Source: Candidatus Marithrix sp. Canyon 246 (GTDB lineage: Bacteria; Pseudomonadota; Gammaproteobacteria; Beggiatoales; Beggiatoaceae). From it: 60,744 bases of DNA. A program made the translations under genes and the position numbers. Location: positions 1-60,744 of the forward strand of contig NZ_MCBX01000014.1 in the NCBI RefSeq assembly GCF_001723685.1. Reading direction: 5' to 3'. Positions 47,150 to 56,633 of the stretch are shown here, in pieces (within the stretch, counting starts at the first letter, position 1; each line of letters starts with the position of its first letter). The notes below the pieces were generated by a model, which saw nothing but the letters and a program-made list of their open reading frames with translations, searched no databases and was not told where the DNA came from.

Positions 47150-49542
47150 TTATAGTTGCATAAATATAAAGTCTTTAAATCCACCGCTGCCGGCTTGTGA
47201 GACGGTTTTTTGTCTGTTGCCAGTTAGTTGGGTTACATAGTTTGATACGTAGGCATCTAGTTCTTTGAACATGATTTTTCCATGATCTTCGTCGAAGATG
47301 TCTGCTTTGCCTTTTAAGCCTTTTAGTAGGCTATAGGTAAATACTCCATGCCCTAGCTTGTCCATTTCTATGGATACATTGTCTGCATCTGTGGCACAAT
47401 GCACTATTATATTTTGATCTGCTGAATCTTTCAATAGTCGTGGGTTGAAGGCGTTGCCGGCGTGGCATGTGTTTATTAGTAAGATTTTTCGCCCTAAGCC
47501 TTGGACTAGTGCGTTTTGTATTTTTTGCCATGATACAAGACTATTTTTATCCATTTGGGAGCCACGACGTTTTGCATCTCTGGGTATTAGGTAGTAGTCT
47601 TTGCCTATGTTCATGCCGTGTCCTGATAGAAATATTATACTAGTATCTTTGGCTTTTGCTTTGCTTAGTTGTTTTAGAGCTTGTTCAATATTGTTCTTAG
47701 TTGGCATTTTGCCGTTATTGTCTGATAGTAGTTTGGCTTTTATGCCGCTATAGAGTTTTTTGCCTTTTGTTTGTAGTAGTTTATGTATTGCTTCTGCGTC
47801 TTTGGCTGGCTCCTGCATATTGCAAGTTTAATTCGGCACTGGTGATACCAATGCTATTTTTGGCTCTGATGGTGATTCTATTGTTGCCAGTTTCTAAGGG
47901 AATTTCTATGGTTTTTGTGTGTTGTTGCATCATTGGGTGCATTTTACGGATTCTATGTGGTGTGACTTCACGTCCATTTATATAAACCATAAATTTTTCA
48001 ATTGCTACGGTATTTGCCGCTATTTTTAGTTTAACTGGCACTATTCCTGTTGTGACGCGAGTACCACTGCGAGGTGATATTATTTGAAATTTAGGTGGTA
48101 ATTTGCGTGTTAGGATGTTTAGATTGAAGTCAGTATTTTCTGCTTGAGCTAGGGCTTGTTTGGCACTGCCTAGCTTTATCAACTCCTTTATTGATCTGCC
48201 AACCAATCATTTTATCGCCATTAGGCGAAGAAGCATAATGCCCACTAGGAGTCCAAACTACCCATTCTCCATTGCTTCCATGAAATAGGGTTAATAAATT
48301 TTCCCGCGTTCTGACATTCCAAAGCCGCACCGTTTGATCAGCAGCACCAGAAACCAAGAAACGTCCATCTGCTGAAACTGCCACTGCCCAAACATCGCCA
48401 GTATGTCCAACATAATCGCCGATTTTAGAACCATTGCGTTGGTAGGCTGTTATAACTCCGTGACTTCCGCCGCTGATGATGGTTTGTCCGTTGGGTGTGA
48501 AGGTGTAGGAACTATGAATATAACCATCAGTACTACCGCGTTCAATGCTGGCAATGGTGCGGTTTTGGTTTTTAATGTCAAGGATGGCATTATTACAAAT
48601 ACTAGCACCAACACCCCGCAGCCGCTGTTTGAGTGTGCCATCGCGCCGATTCCAGATGTGAATTTCTTTATTTGAACCACCACCTGTAGCAATTACAACG
48701 TTGTCATGTTGTTTATAGGTGACTATTTCCTTGCCGCTGGGATAAGATCATACATGACAATGCATTTTGCCTGAACCAACACCAGACACCAAATAACCAC
48801 CATCAGGACTAAAGGACAAACTACCAACAACTGTGCCTTGATTAGCCAAGGTTTTAATAAACTGCCCTGTTTTTCCATCCCATATGCGAATAGTGTGATC
48901 CTTACTTCCAGAAGCTATTGTGCCATTTTTAGGAGATATTGCCACTGATCTTACTTTATTAGTATGTCCTTGCAATTTAGCTATCAGCTTACCATTTTTT
49001 ACTCGCCACAAACGCAAACTATGATCATAACTACCAGTTATTACCACACGCTTAGAATCGGGAGTAAAGGCTACAGCGTAGATGTTATTTGTATGTCCTT
49101 TTAGAGTGTGTAGTTGCTGCTTTTGATTGATGTCCCAAATAATGGCATTTTTATCAGCACTACCTGACACTAAATAGCGGCTATTGGGGGAAAATGCTAA
49201 TCCTAAAACAACATTAGTATGCCCTTTAAGCAGCGTCACTAACTTGCCGGTGGGGAAGTTATAGAGGCGGATTTCATCATTTTTCATCCATCCCCCCGCC
49301 GAGACTAAATAACGACCATCGGAGGTGAATGTTACATCTTTAATCTTAGACTTATGTCCGCCCGGATCAATTTGTAGGATGGGAGGGGCGGTGGTTGTTG
49401 TTTTAGGTTTTGGTGGGTCTTTTATTACTTCATTGCATGATGTCAGGATTAATAGAGTTAAGCCTAGAGTTAGAACAGACCTGACAGGTTTTAAAAACCT
49501 GTCAGGTCTAATTCGGGTTGGATTTAAGGGTTTGATAGTCAT
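47150..49542 (-). pseudogene. WD40-caspase fusion lipoprotein, broken by a nonsense codon and two frameshifts
   Basis: The minus-strand gene begins at ATG 49542 with a lipoprotein signal (lipobox LILTSC) and WD40 repeats (LKGHTNVVLGLAFSPNSRYL and others). An in-frame TGA at 48748-48750 interrupts the propeller, but the same frame then continues with more WD40 sequence down to 48130 (GHTGDVWAVAVSADGRFLVS). A frameshift near 48190 leads into an Ig-like segment (FQIISPRSGTRVTTGIVPVK). A second near 47805 leads into a caspase domain (IIFLSGHGMN, LLINTCHAGNAF) whose first beta strand is missing. Both catalytic residues survive, but the intact protein (about 790 residues) cannot be made. Confidence 0.85.
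49477..49509. repeat. ACCTGACAGGT palindrome, copy 2 (inside a signal peptide)
   Basis: A 33-bp palindrome, the same family as 30990-31022 but in the opposite orientation. Read with the WD40-caspase gene it encodes exactly 11 residues (RPDRFLKPVRS) in frame, inserted between the start and the hydrophobic core of the signal peptide. In this orientation the centre reads TTT TTA AAA and stays open. Confidence 0.9.
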
Positions 49543-49594
49543 TTGTTTGTTCCTTATCTAATTTAGGGTGTCTATTATAGTATAAGTTATATTT

Positions 49595-49701
49595 CATTGT
49601 CTGAATCAGGATTTGCAGGATTTTAGAATTTACAGGATTTTTTTTCTACGAGCTTCATTTCTGTAAATCCTAAAATTTTGTAAATTCTGATTCAGACAAT
49701 G
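49595..49701. repeat. TCTGAATCAGGATTT palindromic element
   Basis: Imperfect inverted arms of about 39 bp: CATTGTCTGAATCAGGATTT (49595 onward) and AAATTCTGATTCAGACAATG (ending 49701), with internal GGATTTAC-type subrepeats. A third dispersed palindrome family; similar sequences are common in Beggiatoa-like and cyanobacterial genomes (from memory). It fills most of the gap between the WD40-caspase and zeta-toxin genes. Confidence 0.8.
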
Positions 49702-49756
49702 AAAGGAATAATATAAATCCGTTGTACTAAATATACTATACCTATATAATCCCTGC

Positions 49757-50342
49757 TTATTTAAATTTATTGAGCAGATGTATTTTATGCCAAGACAATT
49801 GAGCCGCCAAATTATCATGATCGACTATTAATTCAGCTTCATGTACTTCAGCAACCATGTAATAATCATTAAGTGAATTATCAAATATATAAGCTCGATT
49901 AACCAGCAAACAAGCATTAAATAGTTGCTCCATAGTCCTTTTATAACGTGGCACTATTTTTTCTTCTGGCACACCATGACCACCTAATTTTTCACGGTTC
50001 TTAACACGTTCTTTATTTATATCAGAATGTTCTACACCAATAAAATAAAGATAAGTCCGATAGCCGGCTATTTTTGCCCGCTTTAAAAAATCTAAATGGG
50101 AAGAGTGCGACATAACACTTTCGTATGTCATAGATTGACCTTCAAGCAACAATTGCTCCCTTTGCAATACTGCAACCTGTTGTGCTTTCTTCGCACGTGT
50201 AAGTTCTTCACCTTCTAATGTCTGAGCTATTTCATCTGGGTTCACATAAACACCTAAGCTAACATGTTCTTGCAAAATATCTGCGGTAAAGGTTGACTTG
50301 CCAGACCCATTAGGGCCGCAATCTTGGCCTACCCATTGCCAT
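49757..50342 (-). pseudogene. Zeta-toxin-like P-loop kinase, frameshifted before the P-loop
   Basis: The minus-strand start ATG 50342 gives MAMGRPRLRP and then TAA. The Walker A motif GPNGSGKST lies in another frame, joined to the long frame that follows (DILQEHVSLGVYVNPDEIA, HSSHLDFLKRAKIAGYRTYL, ending 49757). So a single small indel near 50310-50325 separates the start from the P-loop. Zeta toxins phosphorylate UDP-GlcNAc; the remaining frame could start only at non-standard codons after the P-loop, so the toxin is probably dead. It lies four bases after the likely antitoxin gene. Confidence 0.7.
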
Positions 50343-50346
50343 AATA

Positions 50347-50559
50347 TTATCCTTCAAGATTTTGAAGAGGTTCTATATGCCCATTTGGATAAACCCAAAC
50401 AATCTGCCCATCTCGAAGTTCGGTTACACGAAATCCATGTTGTTTGGCATTATGATATGCCTTTCTACCTGCCCGAGAAGCAATCGTTTTAAGTTCATCA
50501 ATAGTTAAATCTTCAATATTTTTGCCTGCTACCTTAGTTAAATCAACTTGATTATTCAT
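50347..50559 (-). CDS. Probable antitoxin of the zeta-like module
   Basis: A 70-residue protein from ATG 50559 (an in-frame GTG at 50574 would add five residues). Sequence features: a short helical N-terminus (LTIDELKTIASRAGRKAYHN) and a beta-rich end (VTELRDGQIVWVYPNGHIEP). Small proteins of this type precede zeta-like kinases in Beggiatoa-like and cyanobacterial genomes (recalled). Its stop is four bases before the toxin start, as in toxin-antitoxin pairs. Confidence 0.6.
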   Translation of the reverse strand: MNNQVDLTKVAGKNIEDLTIDELKTIASRAGRKAYHNAKQHGFRVTELRDGQIVWVYPNGHIEPLQNLEG

Positions 50560-50657
50560 TGTATTGTTACTCACTTCAGTTATTTTCGTAGGTTGAGCTG
50601 CATTGACTCAATATTCATATTTTTAATTTTAAAGCCCTGAAGGGGCTATATTATGAT

Positions 50658-51545
50658 TCAGATCAACCAACCACGCCTAAAACCCAAAGCCGCTAATGGT
50701 ATAATCAACAATATTAACCAATAACCCTGTTCTTCCCAGCTAGCATGAGTTGCATCTGTCAATTTGCCCTCATTATTAAAATGTTTGGCTTTTAATAATA
50801 TATCTAAGTCTTCATCATCAGCAGTTAATTCTACATAATTGCCTCCACCTAGCATCGCTAATTTTTGTAACTTATCTTGCTTATTAATTGCTAATACAGA
50901 TACAGCATAGCCTTGAGCTTTTAATTCACGCGCTTGAGCGAAGCTTTGTTCTTTATAACCTAGTTCATCTGTTATTAATAACACTTCTCCTCCCACCTTA
51001 GCTGTTGTCAATAACTGTTTTGCTTCTGCTAAGGCAAAGCCAGTTTGCTTATCTTTCACTGGTATCCAATCAGTATCTAAGCTATGAACAATATGAGCAA
51101 TAGTTGCATTATCATCAGTCAGAGGTGATACAACATGAGGGCGAGCAGCAAATATAATTAAAGCAGTTTGCCCTTCTTGCCGCCGCTTTAGAATATCTAA
51201 AATTTTATATTTGGCTTTTTCAAAACGCGATGGTTTTATGAATGTATCTAATACTAATACCAGAGCAGCTTCAGAACGATATACAGACTGTAAAGAACTT
51301 GACCAAGTTGGTCCTGCTAAAGCTAAAACTGTTAATAACCAAGCAGTTGCTAAAAACATCAAGCCCAAAGTTTTTTGGCTTTGCCCTACATTTACCAATA
51401 AATACTCTAATAAATGAGCATCTACCACTTTCTGCCATGAATTATTAGCAGTTGGTGCTTTTCGCCATAACCAGATTATCAGTAATCCTAATGGAATTAT
51501 TGACAATAACCAAAGTGGTCTAATAAAATGAAATTGTTCTAGCAT
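50658..51545 (-). CDS. BatB-like von Willebrand factor A membrane protein with degenerate MIDAS
   Basis: A 295-residue inner-membrane protein: two N-terminal membrane segments (about 9-28 and 60-80), a VWA domain (about 92-255) and a C-terminal membrane segment (about 272-290). In BatA/BatB proteins the VWA begins LVLDxSxSMxAxD...PSR. Here it reads LVLDTFIKPSRFEKAK, so the DxSxS metal site and the adjacent loop are missing. The rest (GQTALIIFAARPHVVSPLTDD, EVLLITDELGY) is well kept. The ATG overlaps the parC stop by one base. Confidence 0.85.
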   Translation of the reverse strand: MLEQFHFIRPLWLLSIIPLGLLIIWLWRKAPTANNSWQKVVDAHLLEYLLVNVGQSQKTLGLMFLATAWLLTVLALAGPTWSSSLQSVYRSEAALVLVLDTFIKPSRFEKAKYKILDILKRRQEGQTALIIFAARPHVVSPLTDDNATIAHIVHSLDTDWIPVKDKQTGFALAEAKQLLTTAKVGGEVLLITDELGYKEQSFAQARELKAQGYAVSVLAINKQDKLQKLAMLGGGNYVELTADDEDLDILLKAKHFNNEGKLTDATHASWEEQGYWLILLIIPLAALGFRRGWLI

Positions 51546-53794
51546 CAGTTATCCTTTGTAACCAGCATCCGATCAACATTTTGAAATCCGCGCGGTAATT
51601 TTTGCCCACGCCGACTACGTTCTCCAGTATAAGCTTCAATGTCACGAGCTTTGAGAGTTAGATGACGTTTACCAACATATATTGTTATTATATCTGTTTC
51701 TGGTTGTAATTGATTTAGAGCTATTATTTTTTCTTGATTTTTATTTTTCGCTGGAATATTGAGCAATTTTACTCCTTTACCTTTACTTAAACGCGGTAAT
51801 TCTGTTAGTGAAACTATAGATAAATAGCCGGCACTGGTAAGCACTGCATAGTATTTATTTTCTATATCTGTGATTTTTACTGGTGCTAATATTTTGGCGT
51901 TATTTAAACTTAAAATAGCTTTGCCAGCTTTGTTTTTAGTGTATAAGTTTTCTAAGCTGGTAATAAAACCATATCCTGCTTCAGAAGCTAATAAATAATC
52001 AGTATTTGGTTCTCCTAATAATACATGGACAAATCCTACACTATTTGGAGGTGTAAAACGTCCAGCTAAAGGTTCACCTAAGCCGCGTGCTGATGGTAAA
52101 GTATGAGCAGGTGTTGAATAGCTACGCCCATTAGTATCTATAAATACTGCTTGTTGATTGCTAATTCCTTGATAAGCATCAGCAAATTCATCACCAGCCC
52201 GATAGTTTAAACTACGTGGATCAATTTCATGACTCTTAGCAGCTCTGACTAATCCTTTAGCAGATAAAATCACCGTAACAGGCTCAGAAGCAACCAGTTT
52301 AGTTTCATCAAAAGCTTGTGCTTGTTGACGTTCAATTAGAGGCGAACGGCGTGGTTGATCATATTTTTTTGCATCCGCCTTAAGTTCTTTTAAAATTAAG
52401 TTTTTAAGCTTAGTCTCAGATTTTAAGGTTGTTTCAAGAATTTTAGCTTCTTTAGATAGTGTAGTTTCTTCAGCTTTAAGTTTATTTTGTTCTAATTTTG
52501 CTAATTGACGCAGTTTTAATTCTAAAATCGCATCTGCTTGTATTTCACTTAGATCAAATTGTGTTTTTAATAGTTGTTTAGGCTTATCTTCGTCACGAAT
52601 AATCGTTATTATGTCATCAAGATTTAAATAAGCGATTAATAATCCTTCAAGCAAATGTAAGCGTTTTTGGATTTTTTCTAGGCGATATGTTAAGCGACGA
52701 CGTACAGTTAGAGTTCTATAATCTAGCCATTCTGAAAGAATCATTTGCAGATTTTTTACTTGTGGGCGATTATCTAATCCAATCATATTCAGATTGACAC
52801 GATAACTACGTTCTAAATCTGTGGTAGCAAATAAATGTGTCATTACAATTTCAGCATTTATGCGCTTAGATTTAGGCATTATGACAATACGCACTGGATT
52901 TTCATGATCAGATTCATCACGTATATCTTCGATCATCGGCAATTTTTTCGCAGTCATTTGCTCAGCGATTTGAGTAATGATTTTACTACCAGATGTTTGA
53001 TGTGGTAATGCTACGATTACAATATCCTCACGTTCGCGGATATAAGTTCCTCGCATCCTGACAGAACCTTTGCCGCTTTCATACATTTTTAATAAATCAG
53101 CGGCTGGAGTAATAATTTCTGCATCAGTAGGATAATCAGGAGCTGGTATATAAGCACATAAATCAGCGACGCTGGCATCAGGATGTTTTAACAAATGAAT
53201 AGATGCTGCTACTATTTCAGAAATATTATGCGGTGGAATGTCGGTTGCCATTCCAACCGCAATACCAGTAGTGCCATTTAATAAAATATGTGGCAAACGG
53301 GCTGGCAATAAAGTTGGTTCATGCAAACTACCATCAAAATTATCTTGCCAATCAGTTGTACCTTGCCCTAATTCACTTAATAATAACTCAGTAAAAGCGG
53401 ATAAGCGCGATTCGGTATAACGCATAGCGGCAAAAGATTTAGGATCATCCATTGAACCCCAATTACCTTGCCCATCCACCAAGGGATAACGATAAGAAAA
53501 ATCTTGTGCCATTAAAACCATCGCCTCATAACAAGCCATATCACCATGAGGATGGAATTTACCTAGAACATCACCTACAGTTCGCGCGGATTTTTTATAT
53601 TTACTAGTAGCTTTTAAGCCTAATTCAGACATAGCATAAATAATACGCCGCTGAACCGGTTTTAATCCATCACCAATATGAGGTAAAGCGCGATCTAAAA
53701 TGACATACATAGCATAGTCAAGATAGGCTTTTTCAGTAAATTGATGTACAGAAACACGTTCTATTTCTTCTTCAGAGACAAGAATTGATTGCAT
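51545..53794 (-). CDS. parC: DNA topoisomerase IV subunit A
   Basis: ATP-dependent decatenation subunit carrying the catalytic tyrosine. It has 749 residues. [31 protein letters not shown] (quinolone-determining region) and catalytic Tyr126 in [10 protein letters not shown] are intact, followed by the C-gate coiled coil and a short blade-type C-terminal domain, as in ParC rather than GyrA. Confidence 0.97.
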   Translation of the reverse strand: MQSILVSEEEIERVSVHQFTEKAYLDYAMYVILDRALPHIGDGLKPVQRRIIYAMSELGLKATSKYKKSARTVGDVLGKFHPHGDMACYEAMVLMAQDFSYRYPLVDGQGNWGSMDDPKSFAAMRYTESRLSAFTELLLSELGQGTTDWQDNFDGSLHEPTLLPARLPHILLNGTTGIAVGMATDIPPHNISEIVAASIHLLKHPDASVADLCAYIPAPDYPTDAEIITPAADLLKMYESGKGSVRMRGTYIREREDIVIVALPHQTSGSKIITQIAEQMTAKKLPMIEDIRDESDHENPVRIVIMPKSKRINAEIVMTHLFATTDLERSYRVNLNMIGLDNRPQVKNLQMILSEWLDYRTLTVRRRLTYRLEKIQKRLHLLEGLLIAYLNLDDIITIIRDEDKPKQLLKTQFDLSEIQADAILELKLRQLAKLEQNKLKAEETTLSKEAKILETTLKSETKLKNLILKELKADAKKYDQPRRSPLIERQQAQAFDETKLVASEPVTVILSAKGLVRAAKSHEIDPRSLNYRAGDEFADAYQGISNQQAVFIDTNGRSYSTPAHTLPSARGLGEPLAGRFTPPNSVGFVHVLLGEPNTDYLLASEAGYGFITSLENLYTKNKAGKAILSLNNAKILAPVKITDIENKYYAVLTSAGYLSIVSLTELPRLSKGKGVKLLNIPAKNKNQEKIIALNQLQPETDIITIYVGKRHLTLKARDIEAYTGERSRRGQKLPRGFQNVDRMLVTKDN

Positions 53795-53876
53795 AATTTT
53801 ATTAAAATTTCACCTATTGATATAATTAGACTATTATAATCGCTATTATCACTATCAGTCATGAAATTAAATAATT

Positions 53877-55412
53877 ATGAAAAAGTTTTTTAACACTGCT
53901 GGAGCTTGCGTGCCAGAAAAGCATTATATGCTTACAAATGATTTTACCAATCTAAAAAAATTGATTGACAATGAACGCTATTTCATCCTACACGCGCCAC
54001 GTCAAACTGGTAAAACCACATTAATGTTGCAATTGATGGAACATATCAATAAGCAAGATCAATATATTGCACTATATATAAATGTAGAAGTAGCACAAGC
54101 TTGGCGTAATAATGTTATCGAAGTTAATAAAACAATTATTAATGAACTCCGTATTCAAACCGAAATATATTTACCAATAGAATATCAACCATCAGCAGCT
54201 TGTTTTGAAAATATTAACAATGAATTTTCTGTATTCTTGATGCGATGGTGTTTAGAACTTTCAAAACCTTTAATATTATTCATGGATGAAGTCGATGCCC
54301 TGATTGGTGATGGCTTAATTTCGGTTTTACGCCAATTGCGTAGCGGCTATACTAAACGCCCACGCGCTTTTCCTCATGCTTTATGTATGATAGGATTACG
54401 TGATATTCGAGATTATAGAATCTATTCGGATTCTTCACAGCGTTATATTGTTGGTGGTTCAGCCTTTAATATTAAAGAAAAATCAATTCGCCTAGAAGAT
54501 TTTACTTATGAACAAGTAAAAGAACTATACGCACAACATACAGAAGCAACTGGTCAAAATTTTACTCATCATGCCTTGCAACAAGTTTTTGAACTAACCC
54601 AAGGGCAACCGTGGTTAGTAAACGCTTTAGCTAGAGAATTATGTTTTGATGATTATGCCATTGCTTGGGAAAAAACCATCAATAAAACTGATGTAAATAA
54701 TGCTGCTGAAATTTTGATCAAGCGTCGCGATGTGCATTTAGATCAATTAGCAGACAAATTGACAGAACCAAGAGTAGAACGGGTTATTCAATCAATCTTA
54801 ATTGGCGAAGAAATAGAAAATACCAATCTGAATGAAGATAAACAATACTTAATTGATTTAGGATTAATTCGATTAGGAAAACAAGGATTAGAAATAGCCA
54901 ATCCAATTTATCGTGAAGTAATTCCTAGAGAATTAACAGCTTACCGTCAAGATATGCTAGGGCAAGATCCTCAATGGTATGTAAAAGACGATGGAAAGCT
55001 GAATATTAAGAAAGTTTTAGAAGCTTATATAGAATTTTATAAAGAACATAGTGAATTAGTAACAAAACGCAAAACCTATACTGAAGCGGCTCATCATTTA
55101 TTATTTATGGCATTCTTACAAAGAATAGTAAATGGTGGCGGCTATATTAGTCGAGAATACGCTGCTGGTTTAGGGCGAGTTGATTTATGTATTGATTTTG
55201 CTGAAGAAAGATTTGCTTTTGAATTAAAACTGAGTAGCAAAAAAGCCCTAACTGAAGGTACCAAACAACTAATAAATTACTTACATAGACTCAGTTTAGA
55301 CAGCGGCTGGTTGATAATTTTTAATCGTAAGGCAGTTGAAGATTGGGATAAAGTTGGTGAAAGGCAAATTATAGAAGAACAAGGCAAAAGGATTGAGGTT
55401 ATTTATTTGTAA
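53877..55412 (+). CDS. AAA-like ATPase with C-terminal PD-(D/E)XK-type domain
   Basis: A 511-residue cytoplasmic protein. P-loop APRQTGKTTLML (residues about 40-51), Walker B LILFMDEVDAL, sensor-like IGLRDIRDY, a winged-helix region (about 290-350), then a nuclease-like core GRVDLCIDFAEERFAFELKL with the D...ExK pattern. Such proteins occur as large families in Beggiatoa-like and filamentous cyanobacterial genomes; function unproven (mobile or defence-linked). A second, mutilated copy of its 3' end lies at 56516-56620. Confidence 0.85.
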   Translation: MKKFFNTAGACVPEKHYMLTNDFTNLKKLIDNERYFILHAPRQTGKTTLMLQLMEHINKQDQYIALYINVEVAQAWRNNVIEVNKTIINELRIQTEIYLPIEYQPSAACFENINNEFSVFLMRWCLELSKPLILFMDEVDALIGDGLISVLRQLRSGYTKRPRAFPHALCMIGLRDIRDYRIYSDSSQRYIVGGSAFNIKEKSIRLEDFTYEQVKELYAQHTEATGQNFTHHALQQVFELTQGQPWLVNALARELCFDDYAIAWEKTINKTDVNNAAEILIKRRDVHLDQLADKLTEPRVERVIQSILIGEEIENTNLNEDKQYLIDLGLIRLGKQGLEIANPIYREVIPRELTAYRQDMLGQDPQWYVKDDGKLNIKKVLEAYIEFYKEHSELVTKRKTYTEAAHHLLFMAFLQRIVNGGGYISREYAAGLGRVDLCIDFAEERFAFELKLSSKKALTEGTKQLINYLHRLSLDSGWLIIFNRKAVEDWDKVGERQIIEEQGKRIEVIYL

Positions 55413-55505
55413 CTATTAAGGAGCTTTGCACTTGTTGTTGTTTTAGCCCCTTTTTATCGTATAAATGATAATTATAATAATTCAATATACATTTTTTTAA
55501 AAAAA

Positions 55506-55535
55506 CTTTACAATTTTTTATCCTATAAAGTATAA
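55506..55535 (+). promoter_or_regulatory. Promoter of the four-repeat secreted protein gene
   Basis: TTTACA (55506-55511), 18-bp spacer, TATAAT (55530-55535); ATG follows 37 bp downstream of the -10 box. A good sigma-70 match. Confidence 0.6.
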
Positions 55536-55572
55536 TGAAATTTCAACTTATTTATTAAATAGGATTAAATTA

Positions 55573-56331
55573 ATGAAATTTTCACTAACGAAAGTAATTG
55601 CTATAACAATAGCAGTATTGGCAAGTTCAGTGGCTTTTGCTTCATCGCTTAATCAAGCTGCTTGGGTTCCTAATACATCTACTTATAAGTTTGGTTATAA
55701 CTCTATTCCAAATATACCAGTTATCAATGCTCCAGCCGATACAGATTGGAAACGTTGGGCAATGTTGCACGATGGATCAGCATATCGCCTTTATTTTTTC
55801 AAAAAATATAGCAGAAATAAATTGTATCAATTTGCCTTTAATAGATCCAGAAATGCCTATCAATATGGTTATAAATCCATACCAGTCTTAACATTAGTGA
55901 ATGCACCACGAGATGCAAATTTCCGTAGTTTTTCTATGTTACATGATGGTCGTGATTATCGTCTGTATGTAAAACAAAAAGGTAATCCAAAAGCATTATA
56001 TCAATTTGCTTGGGTTCCGGGAACTAGTACTTATAAGTTTGGATATAGATCTATTCCTAAAATAGATGTAACAGGTTTTCCAAGAAATACAGATTGGAAT
56101 AGATGGCAAATGTTACATGATGGTAGTGCATATCGTTTTTACGCTTTTAAGTCAGGTAGTACAACTAAGTTTTATCAAGGTGCATTTAAACGTTCTACAC
56201 AAGATTATGAATATGGTTATAATTCAATTCGTGTTTTAACTTTAGTTGGTACTCCAAGAAGCAGTAATAAGAGTAGTGCAGCTATGTTACATGATGGTAG
56301 TGCTTATCGCTTTTACTTTCAAACCAGATGA
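55573..56331 (+). CDS. Secreted four-repeat protein (MLHDG repeats)
   Basis: A 252-residue protein with an Ala-type signal peptide (cleavage after VAFA, residue about 23). The mature protein is four 55-58-residue repeats, each with YxxGYxSI, a Pro, then MLHDGxxYRxY. Repeats 1 and 3 share WVPxTSTYKFGY and TDW(K/N)RW; repeats 2 and 4 share YGY(K/N)SI and VLTLV, so an AB unit was duplicated. The aromatic-rich beta repeats suggest a beta-propeller-like or lectin-like surface protein. No known family recognised. Confidence 0.8.
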   Translation: MKFSLTKVIAITIAVLASSVAFASSLNQAAWVPNTSTYKFGYNSIPNIPVINAPADTDWKRWAMLHDGSAYRLYFFKKYSRNKLYQFAFNRSRNAYQYGYKSIPVLTLVNAPRDANFRSFSMLHDGRDYRLYVKQKGNPKALYQFAWVPGTSTYKFGYRSIPKIDVTGFPRNTDWNRWQMLHDGSAYRFYAFKSGSTTKFYQGAFKRSTQDYEYGYNSIRVLTLVGTPRSSNKSSAAMLHDGSAYRFYFQTR

Positions 56332-56633
56332 ATAAAAGTCCTTAAATTACAATAACATTCTATATGCAATTCCTGTAGTTTTTTTTGTGTCTTAATATGT
56401 ATGCTTCAAATTCTCTCAAAGCTACTGGGCGACTATTTCCATAACCAGTAGTTTTCATACAAGGATCTTCAACACCTCGCAAGGCTCATATCCTTGTACA
56501 TAAATATTCAATAATACATAGACTAAGTTTAGACAGCGGCTGGTTGAAAATTGGGATAAAGTTGGTGAAAGGCAAATTATAGAAGAGCAAGGCAAAAGGA
56601 TTGAGGTTATTTGGTTATAAAATATAATAAGTC
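56332..56633. other. Interval with a duplicated ATPase tail and another coding fossil
   Basis: 56516-56620 repeats the last part of the AAA-like ATPase gene (compare 55285-55412) with a 27-bp internal deletion between short TTGA repeats, and still ends in a stop. On the minus strand 56360-56490 reads VEDPCMKTTGYGNSRPVALR and on to EFEAYILRHKKN, another possible gene fragment I cannot name. No intact gene in the interval. Confidence 0.7.

Noticed and set aside
48403-48692. Plus- and minus-strand small frames inside the WD40 region
   Set aside because: They overlap the clear WD40 frame and have no RBS or family features.
48748-48750. In-frame TGA read as selenocysteine in the WD40-caspase gene
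   Set aside because: No SECIS-like stem follows immediately, the position is not a redox motif, and the same gene has two further frameshifts, so simple decay is the better explanation.
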